NCBI GenBank assembly: GCA_963576565.1
Contig: OY755046.1
Location: forward strand, 48,044,786 to 48,108,785
Length of the DNA: 64,000 bases
From: Aspidapion aeneum
Taxonomy: Eukaryota > Arthropoda > Insecta > Coleoptera > Brentidae
Direction of reading: 5' to 3'
A program made the position numbers and the translations under genes. Under the pieces are notes generated by a model that saw only the letters and a program-made list of their open reading frames with translations, did no database searches and was not told where the DNA came from. Positions 12,401 to 27,400 of the stretch are shown here, in pieces (the stretch's first letter is position 1; each line of letters opens with the position of its first letter).

Positions 12401-15400
12401 ATCTCATCTTACGATTTCGATAACAGAAATAAAAAATAATGCCTGCGATAAAGTATGCTTTTTACAAAAGTGGCGACATCTACCAAATTCAAAAAAAACT
12501 ACCAGAGTAAAAACAAAAGGCAGGAAGTATCCATGACCGTGACATAATTTGACCTTTATAAGTTATTCTAATTTTTTTTAACTTACGAATAATTATATCC
12601 TCTCAATCTTAGCTCTTTGTAAATATCTCTAGAATTTAAAGCCGGAATGTGTTTTGTATTTTCTGGGTTAGCAATTGGAATATTTGTCAATGTTTCATTT
12701 GAGTCTTTACTGATATTTCCTGAAACAACTGTGACTCCTCCTTCTATTACTTCAAAATTCCCAGATCCTAAAAATCAAAATGTAAAATGCAAATCAGAAA
12801 ACATATTTAAGTTCTTTTAAAATTACTTCATTGATGAGTTTGAATATTTTAATTAATAATTGTTAAATTAAACAGAGTGTTCCAGATAAAAATAACTTAA
12901 AACGATTTCGGTAACAGTAAGAGATACAATTTTTGTTAAATGAGAAAAAAATTGCGCTATTCCAAGCTCAATCAGATGCTCTATTGATAATAAAAATATC
13001 TACAGGGGTTTTTAAAATATCGAGCAAAAACTAAAAGTTATGTTTTTCGGAAAATTTAAATATCTCCGTCATCTTGTAATCATGCCAGATCTTGTAGTGA
13101 TAATGTTTTTTGTCTTAAACAAGTAATTGAGAAAAGGAGCGCGAGAAATATAGAGACTCATGTTACCTTTGCGTACCTACAAAAAGCATATGATACCGTT
13201 CCAGTAGAAAAACTATGGACAGTGTTAGAGCAGACTAATATCAATCATACATACATAAAAGCGATAAAAGAACTATACAAAGGGCCAAAATCTAAAATTA
13301 AAATTGGAAATCGACGTTCAAAATAATTCCTGGTAACAAAAAGCTTAAGACAGGTATGTTGTATCTCTTCAACTCTTTTTAAAATATATATCGCAGTAGC
13401 TCTAAAAAACTGGAAACGTAAAGTGCACGGCATGGGAATACAACTTAACGACCGATTTACCATATACACACTACAGTTTGCTAACGACCAAGTAATTGTA
13501 GCTAATGATAAAGAAGACATTGAATATATGATGAGAAAGTTAATGGAAGAATACCAAAAGTGGGAATTAACAGTAAACGTGGACAAGACACAGTACTTAT
13601 GTATTGGAAACGAATCCAGTGAGTTAGAACTAGACAATGGAAGTAATACATCCATGCAATGAGTATGTATACTTGGGTGTCACATTTGATAAGACAGGAA
13701 CAGACTGTAAAGAACTGGAAAAAATAATAGTAAAAGCAAAAAAAGTTATTGGATGTCTTAACAGTATTTTATGGAGCAGAGAGATAAAAAAGAATGTAAA
13801 ATTTAACATATATGAAATAATGGTGAAAAGCACGCTGTTGTATGGAGTAGAGACTTGTCGCGTAACAGAAAAATACAAAACGAAAATGGAAAGTGTCAAA
13901 ATGGATGCAATAAGAAGATCAATGAGAATATCTAGAACATATCACATAAGAAATGAGATCATAAAAGAAAGAATGGGAATTGAGGGAAGCATAACGGATG
14001 ACATCACTAAAAGGCAACTGATTATAGTACGGCCATGTACAACGGATGAACGACGAAAGATTACCGAAACAGGTCCTAGAATGGCAACCAATAGGGCGCA
14101 GAAAAAGAGGGCGTCCTAAACAGTAAATCCAAAGATCAAAAATCTGACAGAAGATGATTGTCAGGATCGAAGGGGGTGGAGAATAGGCGTCGGACAACGT
14201 AGAAAAACGTTCTAAACCGACTAAATAAAAAAAATCTTGTTATCAAATTTTATAAAATTTAGTAGTTTTGTATTAGTAACTACGGCTAACTGAATGGCGT
14301 TAACAAATTTTTTTTCTGGGCCTTCTAGTTTTTTTTGTAACCATAGCCAAAAATTAATTTTCATTTATTTGGCCTTAGTGGCAGTCTAATTTTTAGTTTT
14401 GGCTCGACATTTTGAAAACCCCTGTAGATATTTTTAATTTCAATACATCATCCGATTTGGCTTGGAATAGCGAAACTTTCTTAACATTTAACCAAAATTG
14501 TGTCTCTTACAAACGTGGAATTTCGCACCCGTGAATTAAAAAATCAAACAAGTTTCGTGACTAATAGGGCAAAAAATAATTTTTTGTATCTCTTATATTT
14601 TTCCGTGGGTAGCTGGAAAGCTTAACCTCACGGGGGTCCAAGATCTAATGGACACCTAATAAGTGTTGACAGTTAACTGTTTCGTCCTTATGGGACTCCT
14701 CAGAACACTGCTAGGTCGATGTGACAAATCTTGCGAAGTTAATTAGATAGTTTTGTCTTTAATCATAATAGTGAGAAAACTATAGCAAGAACCGCCATCT
14801 ACCGAGATACGAGAGAAACAAAAAACAAACGCAGGCAAAAAACTGCTAGACATATCGATCAATGAAAAGATCGAATACAAATAAAAGAAAACAAACTATA
14901 GTCCGTGACCTACGACAGATCTTCTGTCTTTCAGGCAGGATCAACGCATATTGCATTTTTACCCGTCATCAAGACGCGTGACGTCAATCAACGGAATTTT
15001 TAAGCCAAATAATACTAAAATTCCACCTTTGTTAGTATTATTTGGCTTAAAAATTCCGTTGATTGACGCTCACGCGTCTTGACGACGGGTAAAAATGCAA
15101 TATAAGATATATAGGAGTTTTAAAGTTAGAGGAGTGGGGAGACAAAGTGTTTTACCAAAAAAAAATCTGCTATAGCCAGCTGAGTACTCAGCTGATTGTG
15201 ATTTAAAATGTGGTATTCCTTTTTTTGATAAAGTTACAAGTTAAGGAGATACAGGCTGTCAAAAAAAAATTTTTTTCTTACTTATTCTTTTAAAAAATAT
15301 AAATAATATTTTATTGTTCTGTCTCGCTAGAGACGTGTTTTTATTAACAAAAAACATTGCGTTCAATATGGCATTCATAAAAGTTTATACTAAAAAAATA

Positions 15401-18400
15401 GATTTTTCTAAAAAGAATTGTCCGACTAATTTTTTTTTAAAATATTTTTATTTCAGGTTATTGCTTTTGTTCTAATACACGCCTTTACCCAATTTTATAT
15501 TTTTACTGCGCATTTTTAAAAAGTTATTATCAAAAAAGAATCGCCCACTTTAATGCTCTGTATCTCGACAAAGAAAGAGTTTTGACCCATGCATTATAGG
15601 AACTTTTATATCAGACATGCCCTCCTCTTTCACCTGTTGGCCTATGGCCCCTAAGTTATGGGACACCCTGTGTATCTTATTACCTCTCTGTACCATAATT
15701 GTCAAGTCCAACTTAGCGCCCTCTTTGGGCACGGAACAGGCTCTCTTAAATTTACAGTTTTCAAAAAGTATTTTCATATCTGAAATCATTAGACCGTACA
15801 CTTGAGCCAGAGTCTCCCAAGCAAACTGAAGATAACCTGTGGCTGGAAATAGAGTTCTTCCTACAATATTAAAGATTTTTTGTCTGAAATAAAATTCTTA
15901 AACACAACCCCTTCAAACTAATTACTATGCGATACTATGTCCTAGCCATATCCAGTCACAGTGGATAGAATAGACCGGTGTTCGGATCTTATAAATAAAT
16001 GTCGAATTTTCACGTCACTGGTGGTCCAGCTGATTTTTGTAAACAAAAGTTAGTCATGATATGAACAACTAATATTTTTTGAATTTTTTGAAAACTAAGG
16101 CAATTTTCCTACTATTTTTTAATATATTCTTCTAAAACAATATTTTTCAGACATACCAGTCGTTATTTTTTTTAGCCCGCTTCATTTCTCTTTACACAAA
16201 AATTAAAATTCGAAGAAAACAATGTGTTCGTTATAGCTTCAAAAATAATCCGCTGACCTACATCTTTGTTTACTTCCCAAGTCCTTGGTTCACCTTTGAT
16301 ACTAAACGATCACATTCAGTTTGACTTATAGTTTAAGTTTTGTGTAATAAAAAATAAAAAGGGGCTTAAAGAAAATAACGACAATACGTCTAAAAAATTA
16401 TATTTTATAAGAATTTACTAGAAAACATTAGGAAAATTGCCTTAGTTTTTAAAAAAATTAAAAAAATATTAGTTGTTTCCGTTGTTCATTCCGTCAATGT
16501 CACAAAAGTGTAACTGCGTATGGCAAGGCCCTTGGGCAAGGACTATATCATTATTTGGGGATATGGTCACATACCTACCCAATTTGCGGGATCTTACTGC
16601 CTCTGTCATTTATCGACTGAAACAAAGTGTTTAACAAACTCCGGCGTCATAACCAGCTATTACAAGAAACAAAATTTCGTATTTCCATTGTCTTTATTTA
16701 TTTAAAACACGAAGTTTTAATTAGTATGTCTAACCGTTTTCAAATGTAAACTAAACAATACAGTCTACTGGTTACTACTTGGTGTGCATGCAGATGTGAC
16801 GGTCTTTTGATCCCAAGGCGCTTGTTTTCCTTAAGGAGTGGTTTCCATATGTTTGGTAGGTCCGTGCTTAGTTGATTGAAAACTTCTTTATTTTGCATTA
16901 TAAATGCAGCTTCAATAAACTTTCGTTTTCACCAATTCGCAAATTTAGCTTTAGCCATTGAATCCTATGATCATTTGACCATGCATCATCCGCTAAACCC
17001 AATTTTTCAATATCCCCTGATTGGGTACATTTTGGATGTTTGTTTGCTATTTTCTCGGAATAACCATTATGCTTTAAGTCCTTTTTAATGTTGTTGATTT
17101 CTGTGGTTAACTCTTCATTGTTACTACAAATATTTACGGCTCTTAAATACAAACTTATCTTATTATTATACTTAATCATTGTCTACAAATTTCAACAGCT
17201 ATCATCTCAAATCTCAATAACATAACGAAAATGAAACCGTCAGAGTAGACAGCAACAACAAAGATGTATAAAAAGGTTGGGTAAAAATTCTTAATTTCTC
17301 AAAAATACAACATACACATTTCAAAATGAGTTTGGAAATGTTTTTGAAACTAACCGTCAATTGTATGTCCTCCCATAAACGTATAGGCTGGATCCTTAAT
17401 CATGATACCAAGTGTTCTTTCTTCAATTGCTAACTCATCCTCAGCTTTATACAGAGTGACATACCATTTCTCTTTGTGGTTCCATTTGATTTTGGGTGAG
17501 ATCATGGGAGTTGTACGACTTACTGGGAACTCCACTTTGGGGTAGAGTTTGTCAAGTTGAGGGTTGTGTCCAAATTCATATAACCTGGAATAAGAACAGA
17601 ATATATTGTTTGGATTTATTGAAAATTATACTTCTATATTCTAAAAGTCAGAAAATTGGCATTTAGCAAGATTTACGTACCTTGCTAGTAAACTGAATTA
17701 CAATACATTATACTATACCATCTTACAATAATAATATAATTATTTACAGTTAGAGTAACGCAGGATGAAGTGTAATAATATAAATTACAACAAAATTGCT
17801 AACTAGTCTAAATCACTAAATTGTAATATACTAAAATACTCTGCCAATATATGGGCCCCTAAGCTCACACTAGGTACTATAGTTATAGTGTACGTGTGAG
17901 CTAATATAACTAAAAATTGAAATATATATTATTCAACTCCACGCTAAATTACCTTTCGTTTGATACCACACAAGCCATGTTTTGACTTAAACTCAAATTT
18001 TTGAAATCCACCCCCACCCTTAAAAAAAACAAAAACTAAAATGTATTTTGTTAAACTCCGGACTCAATTACCTTTCGTTTGATATCACACACGCCATATT
18101 TTCACTTAAACTCTAATTTTTGAAATATACCCCCACCCTTTTTTTAAAACAAAATTAAAATGTATTTTGTTTAACTCCAGACTCAATTACCTTTCGTTTG
18201 ATATCACACACGCCATATTTTCACATAAACTCTAATTTTTGAAATCTATCCCCACCCTTTTTTTTGGTTTGTGTTGGTGGATTTTGTTCATTTTTAAATG
18301 GGACCATCTCGACCCAAGACCCAGGCTAGGTACCAAATTTCATTGAAATCGGCCAAGCGGTTTTTGAGTTATGCGCGTTGGTCGTTACAGACAGACATAC

Positions 18401-21400
18401 AGACAGACAGACAGACGGCGCAACAAAAAAGTTTCAAAATCATCTGAAACGCAAAGATATTTAAACAATTTTGAAATCGGAGCAACTTTTTTTTTTTCGA
18501 AAAAATTAGGATCACCATAGCTCACACTACTATAAATAGTATAGTATATGTGTGAGCTAAAATGAGTTTAATATAAACTGCTCAAAAATTGAAGTGAGCC
18601 ACCACGTTTTTTTTTGACATTTTTAAAGTAATTTTATTCCTAAATGAAACGGTCAATTCCCATACAATTTTCTATGTGATATAGTTTCGATTATCCTCTT
18701 TTAATTTTGTTTTTCTTGTTGTCCTGCGCTTGACAGATAGCTTCACAGGGTGGCTACAACGCAAGTGTAACAAAAGTGCGAAAGTTTGCACGGCTCCCGT
18801 TTCCCATACGATTTAAAAAAAAAATTATGACAAAATGACAGTTACCTAAAGCCACAAAAAGTTATTTCTTAGTTTTTAAAATTTTTCATTAATTTCCGAG
18901 ATGTAATTTTTTTTTCCATAAAATTGTACTTTTTCTGATATTTGGGTTGCCTCATAGCAAATTTGGTGGCTATGGGTGAAAACGGGTAGAAACGTCAAAC
19001 TAAAAATCAGTAAAGTACAATTTTATGGAAAAAAATCATTTCTCGGAAAGTAAAGAGAAATTTTAAAAAGTGAGAAATAACTTTGTTTGGATTTAGCTGA
19101 CTGTCATTTTGTGTCATTAAAAGTTTTTTGAGAAATGTTTAATTTATAATTCTTTTTACCTTCCTAGAGATGTCAAAAATTCCTGTAGGCTCCCACTGGT
19201 ATTTACAAGATATTTAGGGTCTTTATTTCTTAGAAAACCTTTAAGGCTATTCACAAGTTCCCCATTTCCAATTTCATAAAATACATATTTGGTTCGTTTT
19301 GATCTTTCAAATTCTACGACGTCTTTTAAGATGTGTTTCTTTCCCATGGAGCTAATAATGTAAGACGAAGATATTTCTGACGGGCTAGAGTTGATGATAA
19401 CTTTGCTGGTAAGACGTCTAGGTTTTCCCAGGATTTTCGTTATATCTTTGGTAAGCTGGCTGACTTAAATATAAATATGTCTATTAGTACTTCCTAACAA
19501 TAAATATAGAAATATTTGTGTATTGAGTTGTGATACATTTTCGGATAGCAAAGCGTTCTTCAGGCATGCACGTGTTCAAAGGTGACTTACCGAACTAGAG
19601 AGATGAACAACAAAATAAAGTGAAACTATTTTGAGTATCAAGATCCAGATAACAAAAATGAAGAATAATTAAATGAAGTAAAGTCTTTGCAAAGTCAATT
19701 GAAATACCTCCTAATACGGGGTTCTATCGATTTCATGGAATTTTTCTTGATTCTGCCCTTCAAAAGTTATTAAAATTCATATAAAATGATCCTGGTATAA
19801 TTTCAACCTTTCCGACAAAGAATAGCGGCGGCTCTTCTCGGTCCGATCACAAAGTATGTGTTTTCCTACCGACCGAGCCTAGGTGGATGGAGGGCACCTG
19901 ATTGGCAGATTTTTTTGAGATGCGCTTTTAATAGCTTTCGGGTGTGCCTTTCGGGACCTCTTTAGTCGGCAGTATGCAGAGTTAGAAAATAAATCAGTGT
20001 CGTTCCTGTAGGTGTAGGAATAGTAAGTTTTATTATCTATCTTTATTTCTTAAGTTTACGCCATAATGAAATTAAATAATTTTAATGAGTATATCTACCG
20101 CCGCCCATGTCACTTTCTATAAAGAATATGCTGATGGTCGGTTTTTACCTTTGTTCAATTGACTTTGCAGACAGAGCAAGGGAATATTGAGGTCCCCCGT
20201 TACTCACCTTAAACCAAATAAAAAACCAATTTTGACAAAAATTTTGTCTTTAATAGAGAAAACAAGTAAGCTTTTAAATTTCTTACCAATTTTGGAGCTT
20301 TTTGTTACTAAGATGCCCAATTCCTCAGCGTTCGTGCCATTATTTTGCGCTGCCAAAGTAGCAGCACTAGCAATTGCTAAAGCACATTCCAATAGTTCAC
20401 TCAATGTAATGGCTTCGTCTGCGTAAGCGCACATTAAGGTACCTGAAATATAATTAATTATACTTAAGTATATACTGATACTACTGAAGTGGCTATTTTC
20501 CTAACAAGTGCGAAAAATCCATTTTTTTCGCACAAGACTACATTAATGACCGAACTTTTCGAGTAACAGGTTTTTGAAGAAAAATTTGAACCCTGGTCTA
20601 TTAAAACTAAATATATTTTTGTTTATTTTTTATGTCAATAAAACTCACCTAATGATAGTCCCGAAGAAGCTCCAAAAATCTTTTCTGGAGCAATTTCTAG
20701 TTCTATTAGAATGTGCCAGAACGCTATTTGAGTAGACACGTTTAGCAAAACTGATTGCATTATTGTATTCGCCTTATTGGTTAATATATCAGTAATGCTG
20801 ATTCCTTTTGTTAAAAGAATTTCGGATATTCTGCAATAAAAAAACAAAATTTACGGTTTCTCTAAAATTTTAATTTTATTTTATTAAAATTCTAGATTTT
20901 TTTAGGTAAAAATAATGTACTGGAGGGTATATTAGGAAGGCCTAGTAATTTTACATATAAAAATAACGGTGGAGTTATAGATATAACAGAATTTTCAGTA
21001 TAGAGACAGTAGAAAACCAAAGTATTGATAGTGTTTTGAAAATAACACTATTTTAAAAGCTGTGATTAGCTTTGTTTGAGGAAAGTCATTGTAAAAAAAA
21101 TACGTACTCAAACTCCTTTTTGTCATCTTTAATCCAAGATGTTTATGCAGTATTTTTGCCGGTACCTCAATTTTTTTGGGACAGGGTTTTATTACCAATT
21201 AATTAACATGCATGAGAATCGATTTGCAATTCAAGCTCAAATTCCTACTGGGCTCTTAGACGATTAGTATTTCTAAAAGGTACTAACCTGTGAATGATTC
21301 CAGAAAACAAAGCCATCTCCAGAAATTCACCAGCCGTTACATGTGATACATTAGCTATCTTTCCAAAAGCCACAATTATAGGTGTTTTTAAATCTCCACT

Positions 21401-24400
21401 GTAGTAAGACGACCTTAAAATTTCTTTGTTTTTGTTAATTAAAGAAAAACCTCGTTGCAGATGTCCTGTAACGTTTTTCCTATCAAATGGTAAAAGAAAA
21501 ACAGATGAGTTAAATTAAAATTTTATGCACTATACTTTTGTGAAAGAGAGAGAACTATCCGTGTCGTTCTAGAAGAGTTTCACCTGAAATAATGTACCCA
21601 CGTTTTTCAAAGTAAATTTTACAGCTTTTAATCTTATACCCGAATATCAAAAATGGTATGCCGGTCGTTAAGAACGTGTTTAAATTTAATTACTGATATT
21701 GAGAAATGTCAATGTCATAATAAAAACTAAAATAGAATAACAATAATAAATTATATGTTAAATGACTATTTAAACTTGAGTAGCAGTAGAATTGTAGATT
21801 GTGACTTCTGGCTCTTAAGAAGAAGCAAGATTTCTTTAAACCCCAAAAAAAATCAATTTGTAATATACAAACAATTACCTAAAAACATTTTGTAGAAGCC
21901 TTATATGTTCGACATCACATCCGCATTGAATAACGTCATCAAGTAAGCAATTTATTGAGTCCTCGTTTCGCCCACTAACACAAACCAACCTAAATAACAC
22001 AAAATAATTATAGCAAGTAAGTAGTAATTTAATTGAAAACTATGGTTTTATTACAATAAATTTCAGTGAGGAGACTATAGATCATTTTCAGATGACGTCA
22101 CAACACCGCGGCCATTTTACCAGGGGGACAAATTAAATTTAGGTTAACTGCAGTGTTGATCTTTTTAAGATTTTTCTGTGTTTTACGTGATTAAAGTTAA
22201 TTTTTTTACCAAAAACTAAAATAACACTTAAAACGCCATCGTTTTCAAAATATTTAACAATGTTAATAACCTATAAGTCTGGGTTACATAGAGCTTATTA
22301 TCCACGCGGATTTATATTTCTCGTGCTCTGATTGGTTATTTAAGAAATTTCAGCCAATCAAAGACCGAGAAAATAAGGCCGAGCGGTAAAAGGCAGCTGG
22401 CTTTACAGAAACAGCTGATCGTTGATAGGCCGTGCGGGACAACCATTTAGCTGTTTGAAAATTATCTATATCAGTCTTAAATAAAGTTCGAAGTTTCTCG
22501 AAAACCTTCACTATTTTTATTTAGTCCTTATTTCTTGTTTTTTAACAACGATCTATAAGAATAACTTAACTTTTAAAGAAAATAATAAAAAAGTGTTCTA
22601 AAACAACACGTTTACATCCAAAGATCCTCTACATTAGATGTTTTTTTTCTCAAAACAGTTACAGTTAAATCAATGTTTACAAAAGGTGAATAATCAAAGG
22701 TTAAATATAGAGACTGCTTTATGAAAAATATTTTTGTTGGCCCATGGACAATTTATTGTAAACCATCAAGGCATAAAAATTGCCAAAGATTCGCGGTTTG
22801 GTAAGAATGCACTTACTAATTTGTTTTTTTTTTTCACGTAAATCTAAAGTTGTACCAAAATTCTTACCTAGGTAAATTGTCTTTGATTCTACTATGACTG
22901 CCTTTTTCTTTGGTATTGTGTTTCAAAAGTACATGAGCATTTCCCCCTCCAAAACCAAAACTGTTAATTGCTAAAATAAATAGTTTAACTTTCTAAAATA
23001 TTCGCTACAAATTATCAAACCAGGGTTGAAACTGAACAACAAAAGATTATAAAAAATTTTCTTGTGATTTAGCTCAGACTCGAACCCACAACCTCTGTCT
23101 TTGAACCCCAACGCCCAATTGTGCTACCAAAACATGATTATACATTTTTAAAACTTCCAATCATGACTCGTGCCATACTTGCTTATAGTGTTGCCGTCGA
23201 GACTAGAGATTCTCGCCTCTCGTCTCGTCTCGCCCTCTCTCTCTTGAATGAAAGCTCAATACGAAACGAGAGAAAGACCCTCTCTCGTCGAGAAATTCTT
23301 GTTGCTCTAGTTCTCTCGAGCAAAAAAGGTTGGTTTTATAAATTTTTATGATTTGCCATGTGTTCGTATTGACCTATTATAGAGTTAAACTGATAATTAT
23401 GTACTGTTTTATTTAATTAAAAGGTATGCAAAAATAGTCATATTATTCCTTCCTTGACAACATGTATGCTCTGATAAATTCATTATTTATGTTATTAATG
23501 CGTTTTATCTGAAAATGCTGTAATTATTTTTAAAACAAGAAGGAAACAAAAATTTAAAAATGTAGGGTGTTTCGAATAAAAAAGATCCTACCTATCAAAA
23601 TTTGACTTTTACCCAAAGGATTAGAAATTTTGGCCAGCAAATTATTTAAAGAAAATTAAGACATAAAACGTATTACTCATTTTTTAGTAACTATTCGAAA
23701 AACTCTTGCTAAAAATATACGAAAAAAACCCTGTAAATAAAACTTTTAAATCAGCACTGAAGAGCAGGTATAAATGCCTTGTTGCTAAAGGCTTGAAAAT
23801 TATATTTACTGGAGAAACAAATTTCGCTTTTACTTGGACGTTAAACATAATTGTATAATAATAACATTAAGTACAATGTTAAAACCGGAAATCAGAACTT
23901 ATGACCTGCAAATAAATAGTTCTATGTAAGCGAAAGAAAATTTAGCTAACCGTGTTGAACTCTAGAATGATCTTAGATCTATGATCAAAGATTATAGATT
24001 ATAATTGAATGGTATTTTGTGATTATTATTGACATAATGCTCAAAAAAAATTGTCATCCCATCTAAGTTGACACAGCTATAGGGATCAATGTTAATGAAT
24101 TGTTTACATCGCATTAATCTTAAGCAAAAAAAAAACACATTATATCGATAGTCCCCTTCGGAGGACAAAAATATACTTCATTACGCGATCGACATTTAAA
24201 TTTCATTTTAGCACCCATTTATAAGAGCAGTACAAAACTATTTTAAGGTTTTTATCTTTTGTAGTAGTACAAATATTTTTTCGTAAACATTGAAACATTC
24301 ATATTTTATAGTAAATTTATTTTAATCCAGCCTTGAGATTAACTCCTAATTCCCAGCCATCATTGATTTCACCGAGATCAAAGACCGCCAGCCGGCTTAT

Positions 24401-27400
24401 TTATCTGTTTGTTGGTTAATTATATTTTATAGTAAATTTATTTTAATCCAGCCCTGAGATTAACTCCGACTGACCAGGCATCATTGATTTCACCTAGATC
24501 AAAGACCACCAGCTGGCTTATTTATCTGTTTGTTGGGTAACCTGTGGTAAAAATATCCCTACATTTTTATTTATAGTCTAAGAGCCCAGTAGGATTTTGG
24601 GCTTGAATTGCAAACCGATACTCATATATTTTAATCGATTCGTCATAAGACCATGTCCCAAAAAAAATGGTGATACCTGCGAAAATCCTGCATAAACAAC
24701 CCGCCATCTTTGTTTAAAGATGGCGAAAAGGAGTTTGAATCAAATGTACGTAACTTTTTTATTATGACATCGATTTTACCCAAACAAATTGTGATCAGCT
24801 TCTACTATAATGGCCTCTCCAAATCACTATCAATACTTTGTTTTTTTTTTGTCTCTATACTATAAATTCTGTAAGTTCCTCAAATACGCTATTTTTTTTT
24901 AGGTTTTTTGATTTTTTCAAGAAAACTACTGGTTTTACAAAAAAAAACATAAAGTATAAAAAATATGCAGACTGTTAAGATGTATTCATGGTGGGTCTAA
25001 TATTTGCTATGGATTAAGCGGTTCTCGAGTTACACTCAAAAAATCACTAAATTGGCCTATACCTACCCCCAGGTACCAAATGTTTATATTTTCACCAAAG
25101 TCATGAAAGTTACTAAAAAACTATACAGAACGAAAAAGGATGTCAAGCTAAATAAGAAACGGCTATTAATTTCAAACAGAAACTGACACTGAGGTAGATA
25201 TGGCGGCTTAAACATGGCCGAAGCGTAATTTACAATTTTATTTTTGAGGGTAATTTTTTTATGTAAAACGAACCCCTACGGGGTGAAAATGTACCTCAGC
25301 TAAAAGACAATTTAATTTTCTTTAAAAAAGGATAGTACACTTTTTGTCGTAAAGTTAATAGTTTTCCTGAAAAAAACAAAAAATATGCGGCATACATAAC
25401 TCGATGTTTTCGTTCCATAGATGTACGACTATGGCATGGGTCCATTAAGGGAAAAAATAATTTATGCACAGATAAGCGAACCCGTAGTTACATATTTAAA
25501 CTTAGCGTCAAAAATCTTACAAAAAACATATTTGATAATTTTCTGTTAAATTGAGAGGTGGTCACGTGATTTTGACAACTTCTTAATGGTTTGAGCTAGA
25601 GACTTGGTTCTTTTTTTGATTTGTAGACAAAATTATCCAATTTTGACGACAAAACATATTTTTAAAAATTTTGAATACGGTGCCGCCTGGCGCCCAAAAC
25701 AAATTTTATAACTAGTCGAATCCGCATTTCGATATTTTAACTATTGCATAATTAAAATTTTATACTTTTCCAAATTAATTTTTTGAAATTTTCTGATAAA
25801 AATGTTGATATTGGTATATTTCTCTTTGTTCTTGCGGTAGTATTTCTGAAGTGAAACTTTTATTTAAAACTGGTGTCACCCTCTACAATTCGCCAAGAGA
25901 AAAATATGCTTTATACGCTACTTTTCGTACTTCTTTTTAGGCCCGATCTGCCACTTTTTATCCCTGATTGTCACTTTTCATCTCCATTTCAATTGGCACT
26001 ATTTCTAACTTCGTTATCCATGAATTTTTAACACTGAGATAATATACAGGGTGTCCCAGATAAAGTTCGATTTCGAAAACTGTGTAAGAAATACAATTTT
26101 GGTTAAAATGCTACAGATGCTCTATACGAGTTATATTTACAGGGGTTTTTGTAATGTCGAACAATAAATAAATATATAATAATAAAGACAATTTTTAGTT
26201 TTTGCTTTTTTTACATTTATCCAAAGTTGTATTTCTTACATAAATCTCCATAAAATAAGTAGGTAAATGTATCTGGAATACATACTATATTTAATAGGCC
26301 TAAACTTTTCTTTTAGTTTTAGTACCTGCTTATCTACAGGTAAATATTTGCTTTATTTCACCTAAAAAAGTACATTTCTAGTATTTTCCCTGATAAATGC
26401 ATAAAACGAAACAGCCATAGATCATTTCGTTTACGAGTTACAACAGTTTAAAAGGTTTTTTTTGATGTACCCACTCAGAGAGGCAAACACAAAAACTTAT
26501 ACTAACGCTGTTACCGGTATCATATACCGCTATTTCTATATAACGTTTTTTTTGAACCCATTAAAAATTATTATAAAATAAGCCTTGTTAGTATGTTTTG
26601 GTTTATTGAAAATCCAATCTTCTAGTGTACCCATTTCAACTGAATTTGCCGCCAACTTTTTGAGGGCTCTTTATTTTTACTGTTTGTTAAAACGGCCGGA
26701 AATGCAGTCTTGCCCGAGGTCTTTCCTTTCCTGAGCTGGTTACTAAAATTAAAATCCCTTGTTTTTTGTATTAGGGACTTATTGCAATAGTGCCAGGCAC
26801 TAATTGTGCCGGGCACTATTCTGACAGATTCGCATTGAAAGCTGACAGTTGATCTTTTAAAATTGACATACCAAAGTCGAATTTATAAATCCAGTCGTTT
26901 ATTTTCCATTAATAGTGGCGGCACTATTAATTTTGGCTCTTATAATACACAAAGGCCTAATTTTGAAAGAAAACAGCAGTTCTTTTAATGCGAAAATGTC
27001 AGAATAGTGCCCGGCACAATTATTGCCTGCCTGGCTTTATTACAATAGGTCCCTATTATTTCTGCTCTTCCTGGCACTAAAATTAGCCAAGAGAGTAAGA
27101 AAGAGATGCCACGAGAGTGAGCGAAAACAAGATATAGATATATATACAGGGTGTCCCAAAACTCTGAGTATATTCAAACATCTTCTGAACTGTTGAAGAT
27201 AACTGAACCATATTTGGCAGTAATCGTTAACATCAAGAGATCCATTTTATGAAGAGGCGGTTGTACTGCACCTGCATTAGGGGGCGACATAGGGGCGATC
27301 AACTTAAAAATTTTAATTATAAATCATTATCGATTGATACCTCGTTCTAAAGGTATTTGACAATTAAATACATATTTTGATATAGCCGTTAATTGTCTAC

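Noticed and set aside
15861..15884. Alternative acceptor for exon 16 at TTTCAG (15884)
   Set aside because: It adds 23 bases and brings a TAG stop into the required frame; the acceptor at 15861 restores HTIDGRTLFP exactly.
19464..20286. Possible hidden exon carrying the missing acyltransferase subdomain
   Set aside because: No frame on the minus strand shows the expected motifs; a GTAAGT-like donor near 19583 is preceded only by non-coding-looking sequence.
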